This document shows, in pieces, positions 1 to 5,902 of a stretch of 37,486 nucleotides of DNA (the stretch's first letter is position 1; each line of letters starts with the position of its first letter). Origin of the DNA: Sulfurovum sp. (GTDB lineage Bacteria > Campylobacterota > Campylobacteria > Campylobacterales > Sulfurovaceae). Where the stretch lies: NCBI GenBank assembly GCA_028684885.1, contig JAQUFB010000006.1, forward strand, positions 1 through 37,486. The letters run 5' to 3'. Below the pieces are notes generated by a model. The model made no database searches, was not told the origin of the DNA, and saw nothing but the letters and a program-made list of their open reading frames with translations. The position numbers were made by a program, and so were the translations under genes.

Positions 1-452
1 CCGATCTGCTCTTTATACTTTTCAAAAAGATCCTGCTCGATGCGTCGCTGGATATGATATTCAAGCTCTTTGAAAAGGTTTGCCGAGGCGGTACGACCAA
101 AATTCTCCAACACAAACTCTTCTTTCAACTGGTCTCCAAGCTCGATCGACTCGTCAAACTCTTTTGCTTCGGAAAGGGAGATGAAACTGTCCGACTCGAC
201 CTCCTGCACTTTCCCCTCTTTTGCGATCTCAGTATAGAGTTTTTCATCATCATCCTTGACGACCGTGATGACCTTGTTGATCTCATAGGTTTTTTTATTG
301 GGGTCGATCGTCACCTCAAAGGTGCTTGTGGGAGAGCTCAATTTTTTTGCTGTATTGATCAATGCCTCTTTAAATGCGTCGATCGCACTCTCTCTGGTAA
401 GGTTTTTTTCCAATGCTATCGCTTCAATAATATCTAATATCTTTTCCAACAT
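1..452 (-). CDS. nusA: Transcription termination/antitermination factor NusA, N-terminal part (cut by window edge)
   Basis: Reading the minus strand from ATG at 452 gives an open frame to the window edge, beginning MLEKILDIIEAIALEKNLTR and continuing through SAIDAFKEALINTAKK to LENFGRTASANLFKELEYHI and QRRIEQDLFEKYK. This is the pattern of the NusA N-terminal RNA-polymerase-binding domain (an acidic helical start with a K/R-rich amphipathic helix, then a FGR-x-A segment before the S1 domain). NusA binds RNA polymerase and modulates pausing, termination and antitermination. An AAGGAT ribosome site lies about 5 bases upstream of the ATG. The gene is missing from the ORF track only because it has no stop inside the window; the track ORF at 54-437 plus is its antisense shadow. 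About 150 residues are visible; the S1 and KH domains lie outside. Confidence 0.82.
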   Translation of the reverse strand, partial: MLEKILDIIEAIALEKNLTRESAIDAFKEALINTAKKLSSPTSTFEVTIDPNKKTYEINKVITVVKDDDEKLYTEIAKEGKVQEVESDSFISLSEAKEFDESIELGDQLKEEFVLENFGRTASANLFKELEYHIQRRIEQDLFEKYKEQI

Positions 453-481
453 ATATCCTTGTTTATCCGTTTATCCATCTG

Positions 482-510
482 TATATTCTTTAGTACAAAC
501 TCTGTTTCAA
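482..510 (-). promoter_or_regulatory. Possible sigma-70 promoter for nusA
   Basis: On the minus strand TTGAAA (505-510) is followed after 17 bases by AATATA (482-487), about 30 bases upstream of the nusA ATG. The spacing is ideal and the -35 good, but the -10 is weak. The region is AT-rich, so chance matches are likely. Confidence 0.35.
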
Positions 511-614
511 TTCTGACCGCTACAAGAGGTAACATAACAGTGTTAAGAACATCTAGGAAGTGGTGTTTTTGAAGATGATTATTATAGCTAAACATAGCTT
601 TACGAAAAATAAAG

Positions 615-620
615 TATAAT
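615..620 (+). promoter_or_regulatory. Probable -10 element upstream of the HP0268-like gene
   Basis: A perfect TATAAT lies 37 bases upstream of the ATG at 657 within AT-rich sequence. No TTGACA-like -35 is visible at the right distance, which is usual for Campylobacterota sigma-70 promoters. Confidence 0.45.
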
Positions 621-656
621 AGGATTAATTAAGCGTATAGAATAAAAGGAATATAG

Positions 657-896
657 ATGAAATTGAAACTTGCTAGAACCACTCTGAAAGCAAAACCAAA
701 GACCATTGAATTAGCAAAATTGGAAGAAGAGTTAGCAAACAGATCTATATTCTACTTTGATAAGGAAAACTCTCACAAAGAGCTAAAAGAGCTGATAGAG
801 TATTTTGAAGAGAAAGGATACTCCGTCTATATGAGAGAGGTCAAATACGGTATGGATGAGAATGAGTACATCTACGAAGTACATATTATCGCCTAA
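657..896 (+). CDS. Small conserved Campylobacterota protein, HP0268-like
   Basis: A 79-residue acidic soluble protein, MKLKLARTTLKAK..., with SIFYFDKENSHKELKELIEY in the middle and ending YEVHIIA. Length, the start MKL-LA-T, the central SIFYF and the C-terminal Y-VHII match what I recall of Helicobacter pylori HP0268, which has been described as a small protein with an SMR-like fold and nicking nuclease/ribonuclease activity. In H. pylori the next genes are miaB (HP0269) and a conserved acyltransferase-like gene (HP0270), the same order as here, which supports orthology. The start is preceded by AAAGGAA about 7 bases upstream. No signal peptide, cysteine or membrane segment is present. The family assignment is from memory and synteny; nuclease activity of this copy is inference. 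Confidence 0.75.
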   Translation: MKLKLARTTLKAKPKTIELAKLEEELANRSIFYFDKENSHKELKELIEYFEEKGYSVYMREVKYGMDENEYIYEVHIIA

Positions 897-911
897 TCCT
901 CTAAAACTGGA

Positions 912-949
912 TAAAGAAGAGGTTTGCTTATCACTACCGATCTTCTTTA
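912..949. repeat. Inverted repeat between the HP0268-like gene and miaB
   Basis: A perfect 9-bp inverted repeat TAAAGAAGA (912-920) / TCTTCTTTA (941-949) with a 20-base loop. It is AT-rich and has no following T-run, so it is unlikely to be an intrinsic terminator; it may fold in the miaB leader. Confidence 0.35.
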
Positions 950-1011
950 CAATGGGACACTCTTAAACTTCGTGTCTCATACAAAACTTTCACCGAATGG
1001 AAGACTGCACT

Positions 1012-2322
1012 ATGTCACAACCTAAAAAACTATTTATCGAAACGCTCGGCTGTGCGATGAATGTTCGCGACAGCGAACACATGATCGCAGAACTGAACAA
1101 AGAAGACTCCTACCAGATTACCGAAAACCTTGAAGAAGCGGATCTGATCATCATCAATACCTGTTCGGTACGTGAAAAACCCGTTGCCAAACTCTTCAGC
1201 GAGATCGGTATCTTCAATAAGCGAAAAAAAGAGGGTGCCAAGATCGGGGTCACAGGCTGTACCGCTTCTCACCTTGGAGAAGAGATCATCAAGCGTGCTC
1301 CGGTCGTGGACTTTGTATTGGGTGCCAGAAATGTCTCTAAGATCACTAAAGTCCTGGAGAAAAAACATGCCGTAGAGATCGCTACGGACTATGACGAAAG
1401 TACCTACGCCTTCGGCGAATACCGAAGCAACCCCTACAAAGCACTGGTCAACATCTCGATCGGATGCGACAAGAAGTGTACCTTCTGTATCGTCCCGGCA
1501 ACCAGAGGCGAGGAGATCTCCATCCCCAGCGATCTGATCGTTCAGGAGATCACCAAAGCGGTAGCCACAGGAGCCAAAGAGGTGATGCTTCTTGGGCAGA
1601 ACGTCAACAACTACGGGCGCCGTTTCGGCGGGAACGAAGAGAAGATCAACTTCACACAGCTGCTTCAGAAGATATCCGGGATCGAAGGGCTGGAACGTAT
1701 CCGTTTCACTTCTCCCCATCCGCTGCATATGGATGATGCTTTCCTCGAAGAGTTCGCTTCCAACCCCAAGATCTGCAAACAGATCCACGTCCCGCTTCAA
1801 AGCGGCTCTACCCGCCTGCTTCAGTCAATGAAACGCGGATACACCAAGGAGAACTTCCTGAACCGCTGTGCCAAGATACGTGCGCTCTGCCCCGAAGCGA
1901 CCATCTCAACGGATATTATCGTAGGATTCCCGGGCGAGAGCGATGAGGACTTTGAAGATACCATGGATGTACTTGAAAAGGTACAGTTTGAGCAGGTATT
2001 CTCATTCAAGTACTCTCCAAGACCGCATACGGAAGCACAGCACTTTACCGATGTGGTCCCCGACGAAGTCGCTTCGGAGAGACTCAGCCGCCTTCAGGCA
2101 AGGCATTTTGAGATGCTCGCCGCGCAGATGGATGATCAGTTTGGAAAAGTGCATAAGGTCTACTTTGACGAACTCAAACCCAACGGAAGGGTTTCAGGAC
2201 GCACCGATGACGGGAGACTGGTCTTTGTAGAGGGAAGCGAAGAGCTGCTTGGGAAGATCAAAGATGTCAAGATCACCAAAACCTCCAGGGCATCGCTCGA
2301 CGGAGAGGTGATCAACGCGTAA
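1012..2322 (+). CDS. miaB: tRNA-2-methylthio-N6-dimethylallyladenosine synthase MiaB
   Basis: MiaB is a radical-SAM methylthiotransferase that converts i6A37 to ms2i6A37 in tRNAs reading UNN codons; the i6A substrate is made by MiaA, also in this window. From the start MSQPKK, the N-terminal UPF0004 domain carries cluster cysteines C14 ([13 protein letters not shown]), C51 (NTCSVREKP) and C83 ([11 protein letters not shown]). The radical-SAM motif is C152-C156-C159 ([16 protein letters not shown]). A C-terminal TRAM domain ends near [15 protein letters not shown]. At 436 residues the length is normal. The ORF track begins at ATG 997, but GGAAG sits 8 bases before the ATG at 1012 and nothing similar precedes 997, so 1012 is preferred. 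TGCAM in place of the more common TFGCQMN is the usual form in this phylum as far as I recall. Confidence 0.95.
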   Translation: MSQPKKLFIETLGCAMNVRDSEHMIAELNKEDSYQITENLEEADLIIINTCSVREKPVAKLFSEIGIFNKRKKEGAKIGVTGCTASHLGEEIIKRAPVVDFVLGARNVSKITKVLEKKHAVEIATDYDESTYAFGEYRSNPYKALVNISIGCDKKCTFCIVPATRGEEISIPSDLIVQEITKAVATGAKEVMLLGQNVNNYGRRFGGNEEKINFTQLLQKISGIEGLERIRFTSPHPLHMDDAFLEEFASNPKICKQIHVPLQSGSTRLLQSMKRGYTKENFLNRCAKIRALCPEATISTDIIVGFPGESDEDFEDTMDVLEKVQFEQVFSFKYSPRPHTEAQHFTDVVPDEVASERLSRLQARHFEMLAAQMDDQFGKVHKVYFDELKPNGRVSGRTDDGRLVFVEGSEELLGKIKDVKITKTSRASLDGEVINA

Positions 2323-2378
2323 CAGATTATGAAACCCTCATATTTCAAAAATACAAACAAGTATAAAAACCGAAGGTT

Positions 2379-2441
2379 TCACTCTTGCCAAAGGCAAAGC
2401 TTCAGTGAGAGGAATTTTCACTGGGCTTTGCTCAGTGAAAA
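2379..2441 (+). promoter_or_regulatory. Two-hairpin leader directly before the acyltransferase ribosome-binding site
   Basis: Hairpin 1: TTGCC-aaa-GGCAA (2385-2397), enclosed by TCACT (2379-2383) and AGTGA (2404-2408). Hairpin 2: a 12-bp stem with a three-base loop, TTTTCACTGGGC-ttt-GCTCAGTGAAAA (2415-2441, one G-U pair), ending at the first base of the AGGAG ribosome site. The placement could affect access of ribosomes to the downstream start. A structurally similar pair of hairpins precedes the EIICB gene at 35542-35598. Confidence 0.5.
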
Positions 2442-2453
2442 GGAGATTTTCGG

Positions 2454-3083
2454 GTGAAAAAACGAAGAGATATTACAAGAGCCATCGCCAAAGTGATCCT
2501 TCCTCCCCTGGGTTATCTGCTTATGCGGTTTTACTGGCATACCTCCAAAAAGACTTTCCATATCGAAGGGGAGATCACCCAGGAGCAGGGAGTGATCGTC
2601 TGCTGGCACGGGGAACTGCTCCTCTCTCCCCAGGCCTACCGCCACTTCCATAAAACCCAGTCTGCCTCAGGTATCATCTCCCGGCATTTTGACGGAGAGA
2701 TCATCGCCAGGGTCCTGCAGCTCTTTCGTATCACGCCGCTGAGAGGTTCAAGCTCCAGGGGTGCAAAACAGGTCCTTCTGGAAGCTTTTCGCGCACTTAA
2801 AAAAGGTGATGACCTGCTGGTTACCCCTGACGGTCCCAGAGGGCCAAGACATGAAGTGAGCGACGGTGCGCTTGCCCTGACGAGGAAAGGCAAACTCCCC
2901 TTGTATACGGTCAACTTCACCTGCGAAAGATACTGGCAGCTGGATAGCTGGGACCGGTTTGTCATCCCCAAACCCTTTTCGAAGATCGACTTTTATATCA
3001 AGGTGCTTCATCTCGATGAGATGGAGATGGATGAGGCGAAAGCCTATCTGACGAGAAAAATGCTCGAGCACACCATTATATAG
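2454..3083 (+). CDS. Lysophospholipid acyltransferase-like protein (DUF374 family)
   Basis: A 209-residue protein with an N-terminal hydrophobic segment (about residues 12-28). The conserved DUF374 signatures are CWHGELLLSPQAY near residue 50 (the acyltransferase H-x4-D motif is not intact; WHGE takes its place) and LLVTPDGPRGPRHEVSDGAL near 120, which defines the family. Members are related to the LpxL/PlsC acyltransferases and are thought to modify lipid A or phospholipids at the inner membrane; the exact substrate is unknown. The start is GTG at 2454 with AGGAG 8 bases upstream. It lies between miaB and a recombinase, with the stop codon abutting the next ATG, and its leader holds two hairpins. 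The miaB-DUF374 order matches H. pylori HP0269-HP0270. Confidence 0.82.
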   Translation: MKKRRDITRAIAKVILPPLGYLLMRFYWHTSKKTFHIEGEITQEQGVIVCWHGELLLSPQAYRHFHKTQSASGIISRHFDGEIIARVLQLFRITPLRGSSSRGAKQVLLEAFRALKKGDDLLVTPDGPRGPRHEVSDGALALTRKGKLPLYTVNFTCERYWQLDSWDRFVIPKPFSKIDFYIKVLHLDEMEMDEAKAYLTRKMLEHTII

Positions 3084-3923
3084 ATGAAAAAAAAGCTTCA
3101 GAAACTCGCCGACATTTTCCTGGACTATCTGACGGATATCAGGGGGTATTCCGAGGCGACCGTCTCCACCTACGAGATCGCACTCAGACAGATGATGGAG
3201 GTAAGCCACTTCTACGAAGAAGAGGATACGCTTGTACTGGATATTACTCCTTACAGGTTTGGTATCGCCAAAAAGAACAGACACACTATTGCCGCCAGAC
3301 TGACAGCCATCCATTCATTTGCAAGGTACCTGGAAGAACAAAAAAACCTGCGTATCAGACTCATTGCAGGCGACTCCGTCAAAGTACCCAAAAACCTTCC
3401 CAAGCCCATCGAGGCGCACTATATCCGGGAGGTACTTCAAAGCGCTGCATTGCCTGACAGGCTGCTCATCACACTTCTCTATGGACTTGGGCTGCGTATC
3501 ACGGAGCTGAGCACGCTGCAGCTCTCACAGATTCAGAGAGAATGGGTACAGGTCAGAGGGAAAGGGAACAAGGTCAGAGAGTTGCCGCTTCTGCCGATGA
3601 TCAGAGAGATGATAGAAACCTATACCGATGCCTACGCCCCCAAAAAGTATCTCTTTGAAAAAGGGAATGTCCCCCTCAACAGCGCACAGCTGCGCTACAG
3701 ACTGACCAAGATTTTCAAAGCACACGGGATCAAAGCGACCCCGCACCAGCTGCGCCACTCCTTTGCCACCCACCTGCTCAATGAAGGAGCAAGGATCTCC
3801 GATGTCAGTGAACTCCTCGGACACGCCACGATGGCAACCACGCAGGTCTATACCAAACTCGGCACGGCAAAAAAAAAGGATGAGTACATGAAGGCACACC
3901 CGCTGGTGAAGAGTGAAGAGTGA
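3084..3923 (+). CDS. Tyrosine recombinase of the XerC/XerD/XerH type
   Basis: A 279-residue phage-integrase-family recombinase. The N-terminal SAM-like DNA-binding domain spans about 1-95 (FLDYLTDIRGYSEATVSTYE). The catalytic domain shows all active-site residues: R138 (GLGLRITEL), K160 (RGKGNKVRELPL), H221-x2-R224 (HQLRHSFATHLL), H247 (LLGHATMATTQVY) and nucleophile Y256. It starts at the base after the acyltransferase stop with no clear ribosome site, so translation is probably coupled. It could be the chromosome-dimer recombinase or an additional Xer protein; it is shorter than the roughly 350-residue XerH of Helicobacter and Campylobacter, and no dif-like site was recognised nearby. Its last codons (VKSEE-stop) are made by the first units of a heptanucleotide array, so the C-terminus is set by repeat number. 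Confidence 0.88.
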   Translation: MKKKLQKLADIFLDYLTDIRGYSEATVSTYEIALRQMMEVSHFYEEEDTLVLDITPYRFGIAKKNRHTIAARLTAIHSFARYLEEQKNLRIRLIAGDSVKVPKNLPKPIEAHYIREVLQSAALPDRLLITLLYGLGLRITELSTLQLSQIQREWVQVRGKGNKVRELPLLPMIREMIETYTDAYAPKKYLFEKGNVPLNSAQLRYRLTKIFKAHGIKATPHQLRHSFATHLLNEGARISDVSELLGHATMATTQVYTKLGTAKKKDEYMKAHPLVKSEE

Positions 3924-4010
3924 AGAGTGAAGAGTGAAGAGTGAAGAGTGAAGAGTAAGTAGTAAGTAGTAAGTAGTAAGTAGTAAGTAGTAAGTAGTAA
4001 GTAGTAAGTA
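3906..4010 (+). repeat. Heptanucleotide array: 7 x GTGAAGA followed by 8 x GTAAGTA
   Basis: Fifteen 7-base units without interruption over 105 bp: GTGAAGA seven times (3906-3954), then GTAAGTA eight times (3955-4010). The switch keeps the 7-base phase. The first units form the last codons and stop of the recombinase gene. Change by one unit would shift the frame, but all frames of the repeat soon meet a stop, so the effect would be limited to the C-terminal residues. Confidence 0.97.
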
Positions 4011-4249
4011 GTATCATGACAGTGTTATGATAAGGTGTCAAATGCTTTCGTCATCCTCGGGCTTGTACCCCAAGGGCATTTCCTACGGGCACCCGGGGAT
4101 CCACAGGTTGAAGTACATGAATATCTGGATTCGTAATTGGTCACAATAATAAACGTGGCAGGCTTTGCTAGGTTCCGGTAGGCTTTAAAAAAACCACCCT
4201 TGTTGGTGCGTGATTACGCACACTACGCGACAACATTACATTTTTCTGT
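4011..4249. repeat. Gene-free region with dispersed palindromic repeats, including one repeat nested in another
   Basis: No credible gene is seen between the heptamer array and the tilS stop. At 4050-4104 a palindrome of the type TCATCCTCGGGCTTG ... ACCCGGGGATCC is interrupted in its centre by TACCCCAAGGGCATTTCC and the bases TACGGGC. The inserted block recurs at 31385-31408 and, diverged, at 35425-35449. At 4204-4230 lies TGGTGCGTGATTACGCACAC plus TACGCGA, matching 22 of 27 bases of 31569-31595. Both repeats look like REP-type or MITE-like elements. Confidence 0.7.
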
Positions 4250-5260
4250 TCACTCTGAGCCGTGACAATGAGAAAGGATGGATGCAGGGTCGATCTCCGC
4301 CTCAAAGAGATAGGCGCGTATCTTGGCAGGGATCTTTGCTACCCTGCACTGCTCTTTGAATGCTTTTGGCATATCAACAGTACTATATGGTGCGATATAA
4401 AGAAGGTCATTCTGCTCTTCTACTGCCCACTTTCCGCCGATCACCAGACTCTCTGATCTTACTAACTCCTCTCGTTGCGCTGCACTCATCAGATATCCCA
4501 TCTTTTTCAGTATCGTATCTGCAGCCTGTACTTTTGCCGCAGACGCATAAAGCCTGATGAGATGCAACTGTTTTTCTCTACAGATCACTTCAAACTGGCT
4601 CTCCAGCCTTTTCTGGTCGGCCTTCAGGTACCTGATACTTCGTCTGATCCCCTCTTTATATTCTGCGATCAACGGATCTGAAAAGTGTTTTCTGAAGTAG
4701 TTGCGTTCATACTTCACCTCTTCATTACTCTCATCGATGAAGTAGGGATAGCCATGTGACTCCAGGTACTCCAGAAGTTCTGCTTTGCTCACCTCAAGCA
4801 GTGGGCGCATAATCTGATAGTTCGCCTTTGGGGTCACGGCTTCCAGTCCAAGCAGCTCTGATAAGCCTGCACCTTTGGCAAGCCTCATAAACAGCCATTC
4901 GAGCTGGTCATTGAGCTGATGCGCAGTCAAAAGCGTCTCATACCCTTCCTCTCTGATCAATTCTTCAAAAAAGGCATACCTGAATCCCCTCGCCTGCTCC
5001 TCAAAACGGCTATCGAACTGCGGTGCTTTCACCGTATAGCACTTGAAACCATACTTCTCTGCCAGCTTCTTCGCATGTGCCTCTTCCAGATCAGAACTCT
5101 CTCTTGTACCGTAATTGACCAGAGCAATATCAAAGGGTATATGATGTTCCAATAAAAGGAAAAGAAGTGCAGAGGAGTCTACCCCTGCGGAGAAGGCCAG
5201 GAGATTCTTTTTCTCAAGTAGTAATGAGGAAGTAGGAAGTAGGAGTTTTTTTCGTCCCAT
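4250..5260 (-). CDS. tilS: tRNA(Ile)-lysidine synthase TilS
   Basis: TilS ligates lysine to C34 of the minor tRNA-Ile(CAU) so that it reads AUA; it is normally essential. The N-type ATP-pyrophosphatase loop is FSAGVDSSALLFLL (about residues 23-36; the usual SGGxDS appears as SAGVDS). LLTAHQLNDQLEWLFMRLAKG is the family's second conserved block, and EVSKAELLEYL a third. At 336 residues it matches the shorter Campylobacterota form. The ATG overlaps the stop of the upstream small ORF as TAATG, implying coupled translation. Residues about 6-15 (LLLPTSSLLLE) are encoded by four heptamer units (5216-5243), so the N-terminal extension appears to be repeat-derived and lies outside the catalytic core. 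Confidence 0.93.
   Translation of the reverse strand: MGRKKLLLPTSSLLLEKKNLLAFSAGVDSSALLFLLLEHHIPFDIALVNYGTRESSDLEEAHAKKLAEKYGFKCYTVKAPQFDSRFEEQARGFRYAFFEELIREEGYETLLTAHQLNDQLEWLFMRLAKGAGLSELLGLEAVTPKANYQIMRPLLEVSKAELLEYLESHGYPYFIDESNEEVKYERNYFRKHFSDPLIAEYKEGIRRSIRYLKADQKRLESQFEVICREKQLHLIRLYASAAKVQAADTILKKMGYLMSAAQREELVRSESLVIGGKWAVEEQNDLLYIAPYSTVDMPKAFKEQCRVAKIPAKIRAYLFEAEIDPASILSHCHGSE
5216..5243 (-). repeat. Heptanucleotide array inside the 5' end of tilS
   Basis: Four phase-locked 7-base units on the plus strand: AAGTAGT, AATGAGG, AAGTAGG, AAGTAGG. They lie about 6 codons after the tilS ATG and resemble the units at 3955-4010 and 9257-9305. Gain or loss of one unit would change the tilS frame. 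Confidence 0.8.
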
Positions 5261-5514
5261 TACTGCTTTTCTTTAATTGTTTTGGTACTTGAAATAAGTA
5301 GTTTTAACAGCTCATCAACTTCAGGATAAATACTCTGAAAAAAGCGCATCCTATCAAACGTAACGTCATCCTGAACTCGATTCAGGATCCCTTTCTGCTT
5401 CAGAACCATCCCTAAATCATAAAAAAATTCCGGAAGTTCGTACCGTAAATACACTTGGGGGAAATGTCCAAAATTAGAGATTTTTTTAGTATACAATAGA
5501 CTCATATAGATCAT
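5260..5514 (-). CDS. Small unknown protein containing a translated palindromic repeat
   Basis: An 84-residue ORF between the GIY-YIG gene (29-base overlap) and tilS (1-base overlap, TAATG). I do not recognise a family. The middle, KQKGILNRVQDDV, is the translation of the palindromic repeat ATCCTGAA-ctcga-TTCAGGAT (5368-5388), also found at 12063-12083. The C-terminal part (SIYPEVDELLKLLISSTKTI) is helical. It has no signal peptide or cysteine. It may be an ordinary gene that took up a repeat, or a decayed frame. The close overlaps on both sides favour some translation. An alternative start is the Met at residue 4. Confidence 0.4.
   Translation of the reverse strand: MIYMSLLYTKKISNFGHFPQVYLRYELPEFFYDLGMVLKQKGILNRVQDDVTFDRMRFFQSIYPEVDELLKLLISSTKTIKEKQ
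5368..5388. repeat. REP-like palindrome within the small unknown ORF
   Basis: ATCCTGAA-ctcga-TTCAGGAT, perfect 8-bp arms with a 5-base loop. The same family occurs at 5859-5879 (ATTCTGAA arms), 12063-12083 and 12121-12141. Confidence 0.85.
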
Positions 5515-5779
5515 TCCATTCTGGATTTTTATTCTCGATCAACTCTACTTTCCATTGCCTGTGCCAATTTTTCAACTGTTTTTCTCTTTTAATTGCTTCT
5601 TCTATACTATCCAATATTTCATAATAAACCAGTTTATCCAAATTATACTGCTTTGAAAATCCTGAAACGACCTTTGTTTTATGTTCATGAACTCTTTTTG
5701 CTAATTCACTGGTTACACCGATATAAAGCGTTCCATCTTTTTTATTTGTAAGGATATAAATATAACCTGTTTTGCTCAT
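5486..5779 (-). CDS. GIY-YIG superfamily small nuclease-like protein
   Basis: A 97-residue single-domain protein of the UvrC/URI (GIY-YIG) nuclease superfamily, similar in layout to the COG2827 or YhbQ group. It begins MSKTGYIYILTNKKDGTLYI, giving the paired GYIYILT and LYIGVT strands. The conserved Arg follows as SELAKRVHEHK, then FSKQYNLDKLVYYE and the helix EEAIKREKQLKNWHRQWK with the family's conserved Glu. The family cleaves DNA, but the role of these short stand-alone members is unsettled. It sits between rimO and tilS, which are adjacent in Campylobacter as I recall, next to palindromic repeats, so it looks like a later addition to that pair. Confidence 0.85.
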   Translation of the reverse strand: MSKTGYIYILTNKKDGTLYIGVTSELAKRVHEHKTKVVSGFSKQYNLDKLVYYEILDSIEEAIKREKQLKNWHRQWKVELIENKNPEWNDLYESIVY

Positions 5780-5835
5780 AGTGGAAACTCCTATGGTTTT
5801 ACAACTCGTTCAACACTGCAATCAGATTTCGTCTC

Positions 5836-5879
5836 CATGCATACAGTGTATGCATGAGATTCTGAATCAAGTTCAGAAT
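5836..5879. repeat. Perfect 10-bp-arm palindrome plus REP-like hairpin downstream of rimO
   Basis: CATGCATACA-G-TGTATGCATG (5836-5856) is a perfect palindrome around one base. It is followed after two bases by ATTCTGAA-tcaag-TTCAGAAT (5859-5879), a member of the dispersed repeat family. Both lie between the rimO stop and the GIY-YIG start. Neither is followed by a clear T-run, so they may stabilise RNA ends rather than terminate. Confidence 0.8.
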
Positions 5880-5902
5880 GACGATACATTCAAGTTCCTA
5901 GA

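Noticed and set aside
54-437. Plus-strand ORF of 127 residues at the left edge
   Set aside because: It is the antisense shadow of the nusA 5' end, which reads on the minus strand from 452.
912-949. Intrinsic terminator before miaB
   Set aside because: Long loop, AT-rich stem and no T-run.
1030-1800. 256-residue minus-strand ORF within miaB
   Set aside because: Antisense to a well-supported miaB; no ribosome site or recognisable domain.
3084-3923. Recombinase as the integrase of an integrated element
   Set aside because: No attachment-site duplication, tRNA or phage/ICE genes lie next to it, and its position next to miaB and DUF374 looks chromosomal.
3906-4010. CRISPR array
   Set aside because: The units are 7 bases with no spacers; this is a tandem microsatellite-like array. 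No other CRISPR-like repeats or cas genes are in the window.
5836-5856. Operator for the GIY-YIG gene
   Set aside because: It lies about 55-75 bases upstream of the start, but no regulator or promoter context supports it; listed only as a palindrome.
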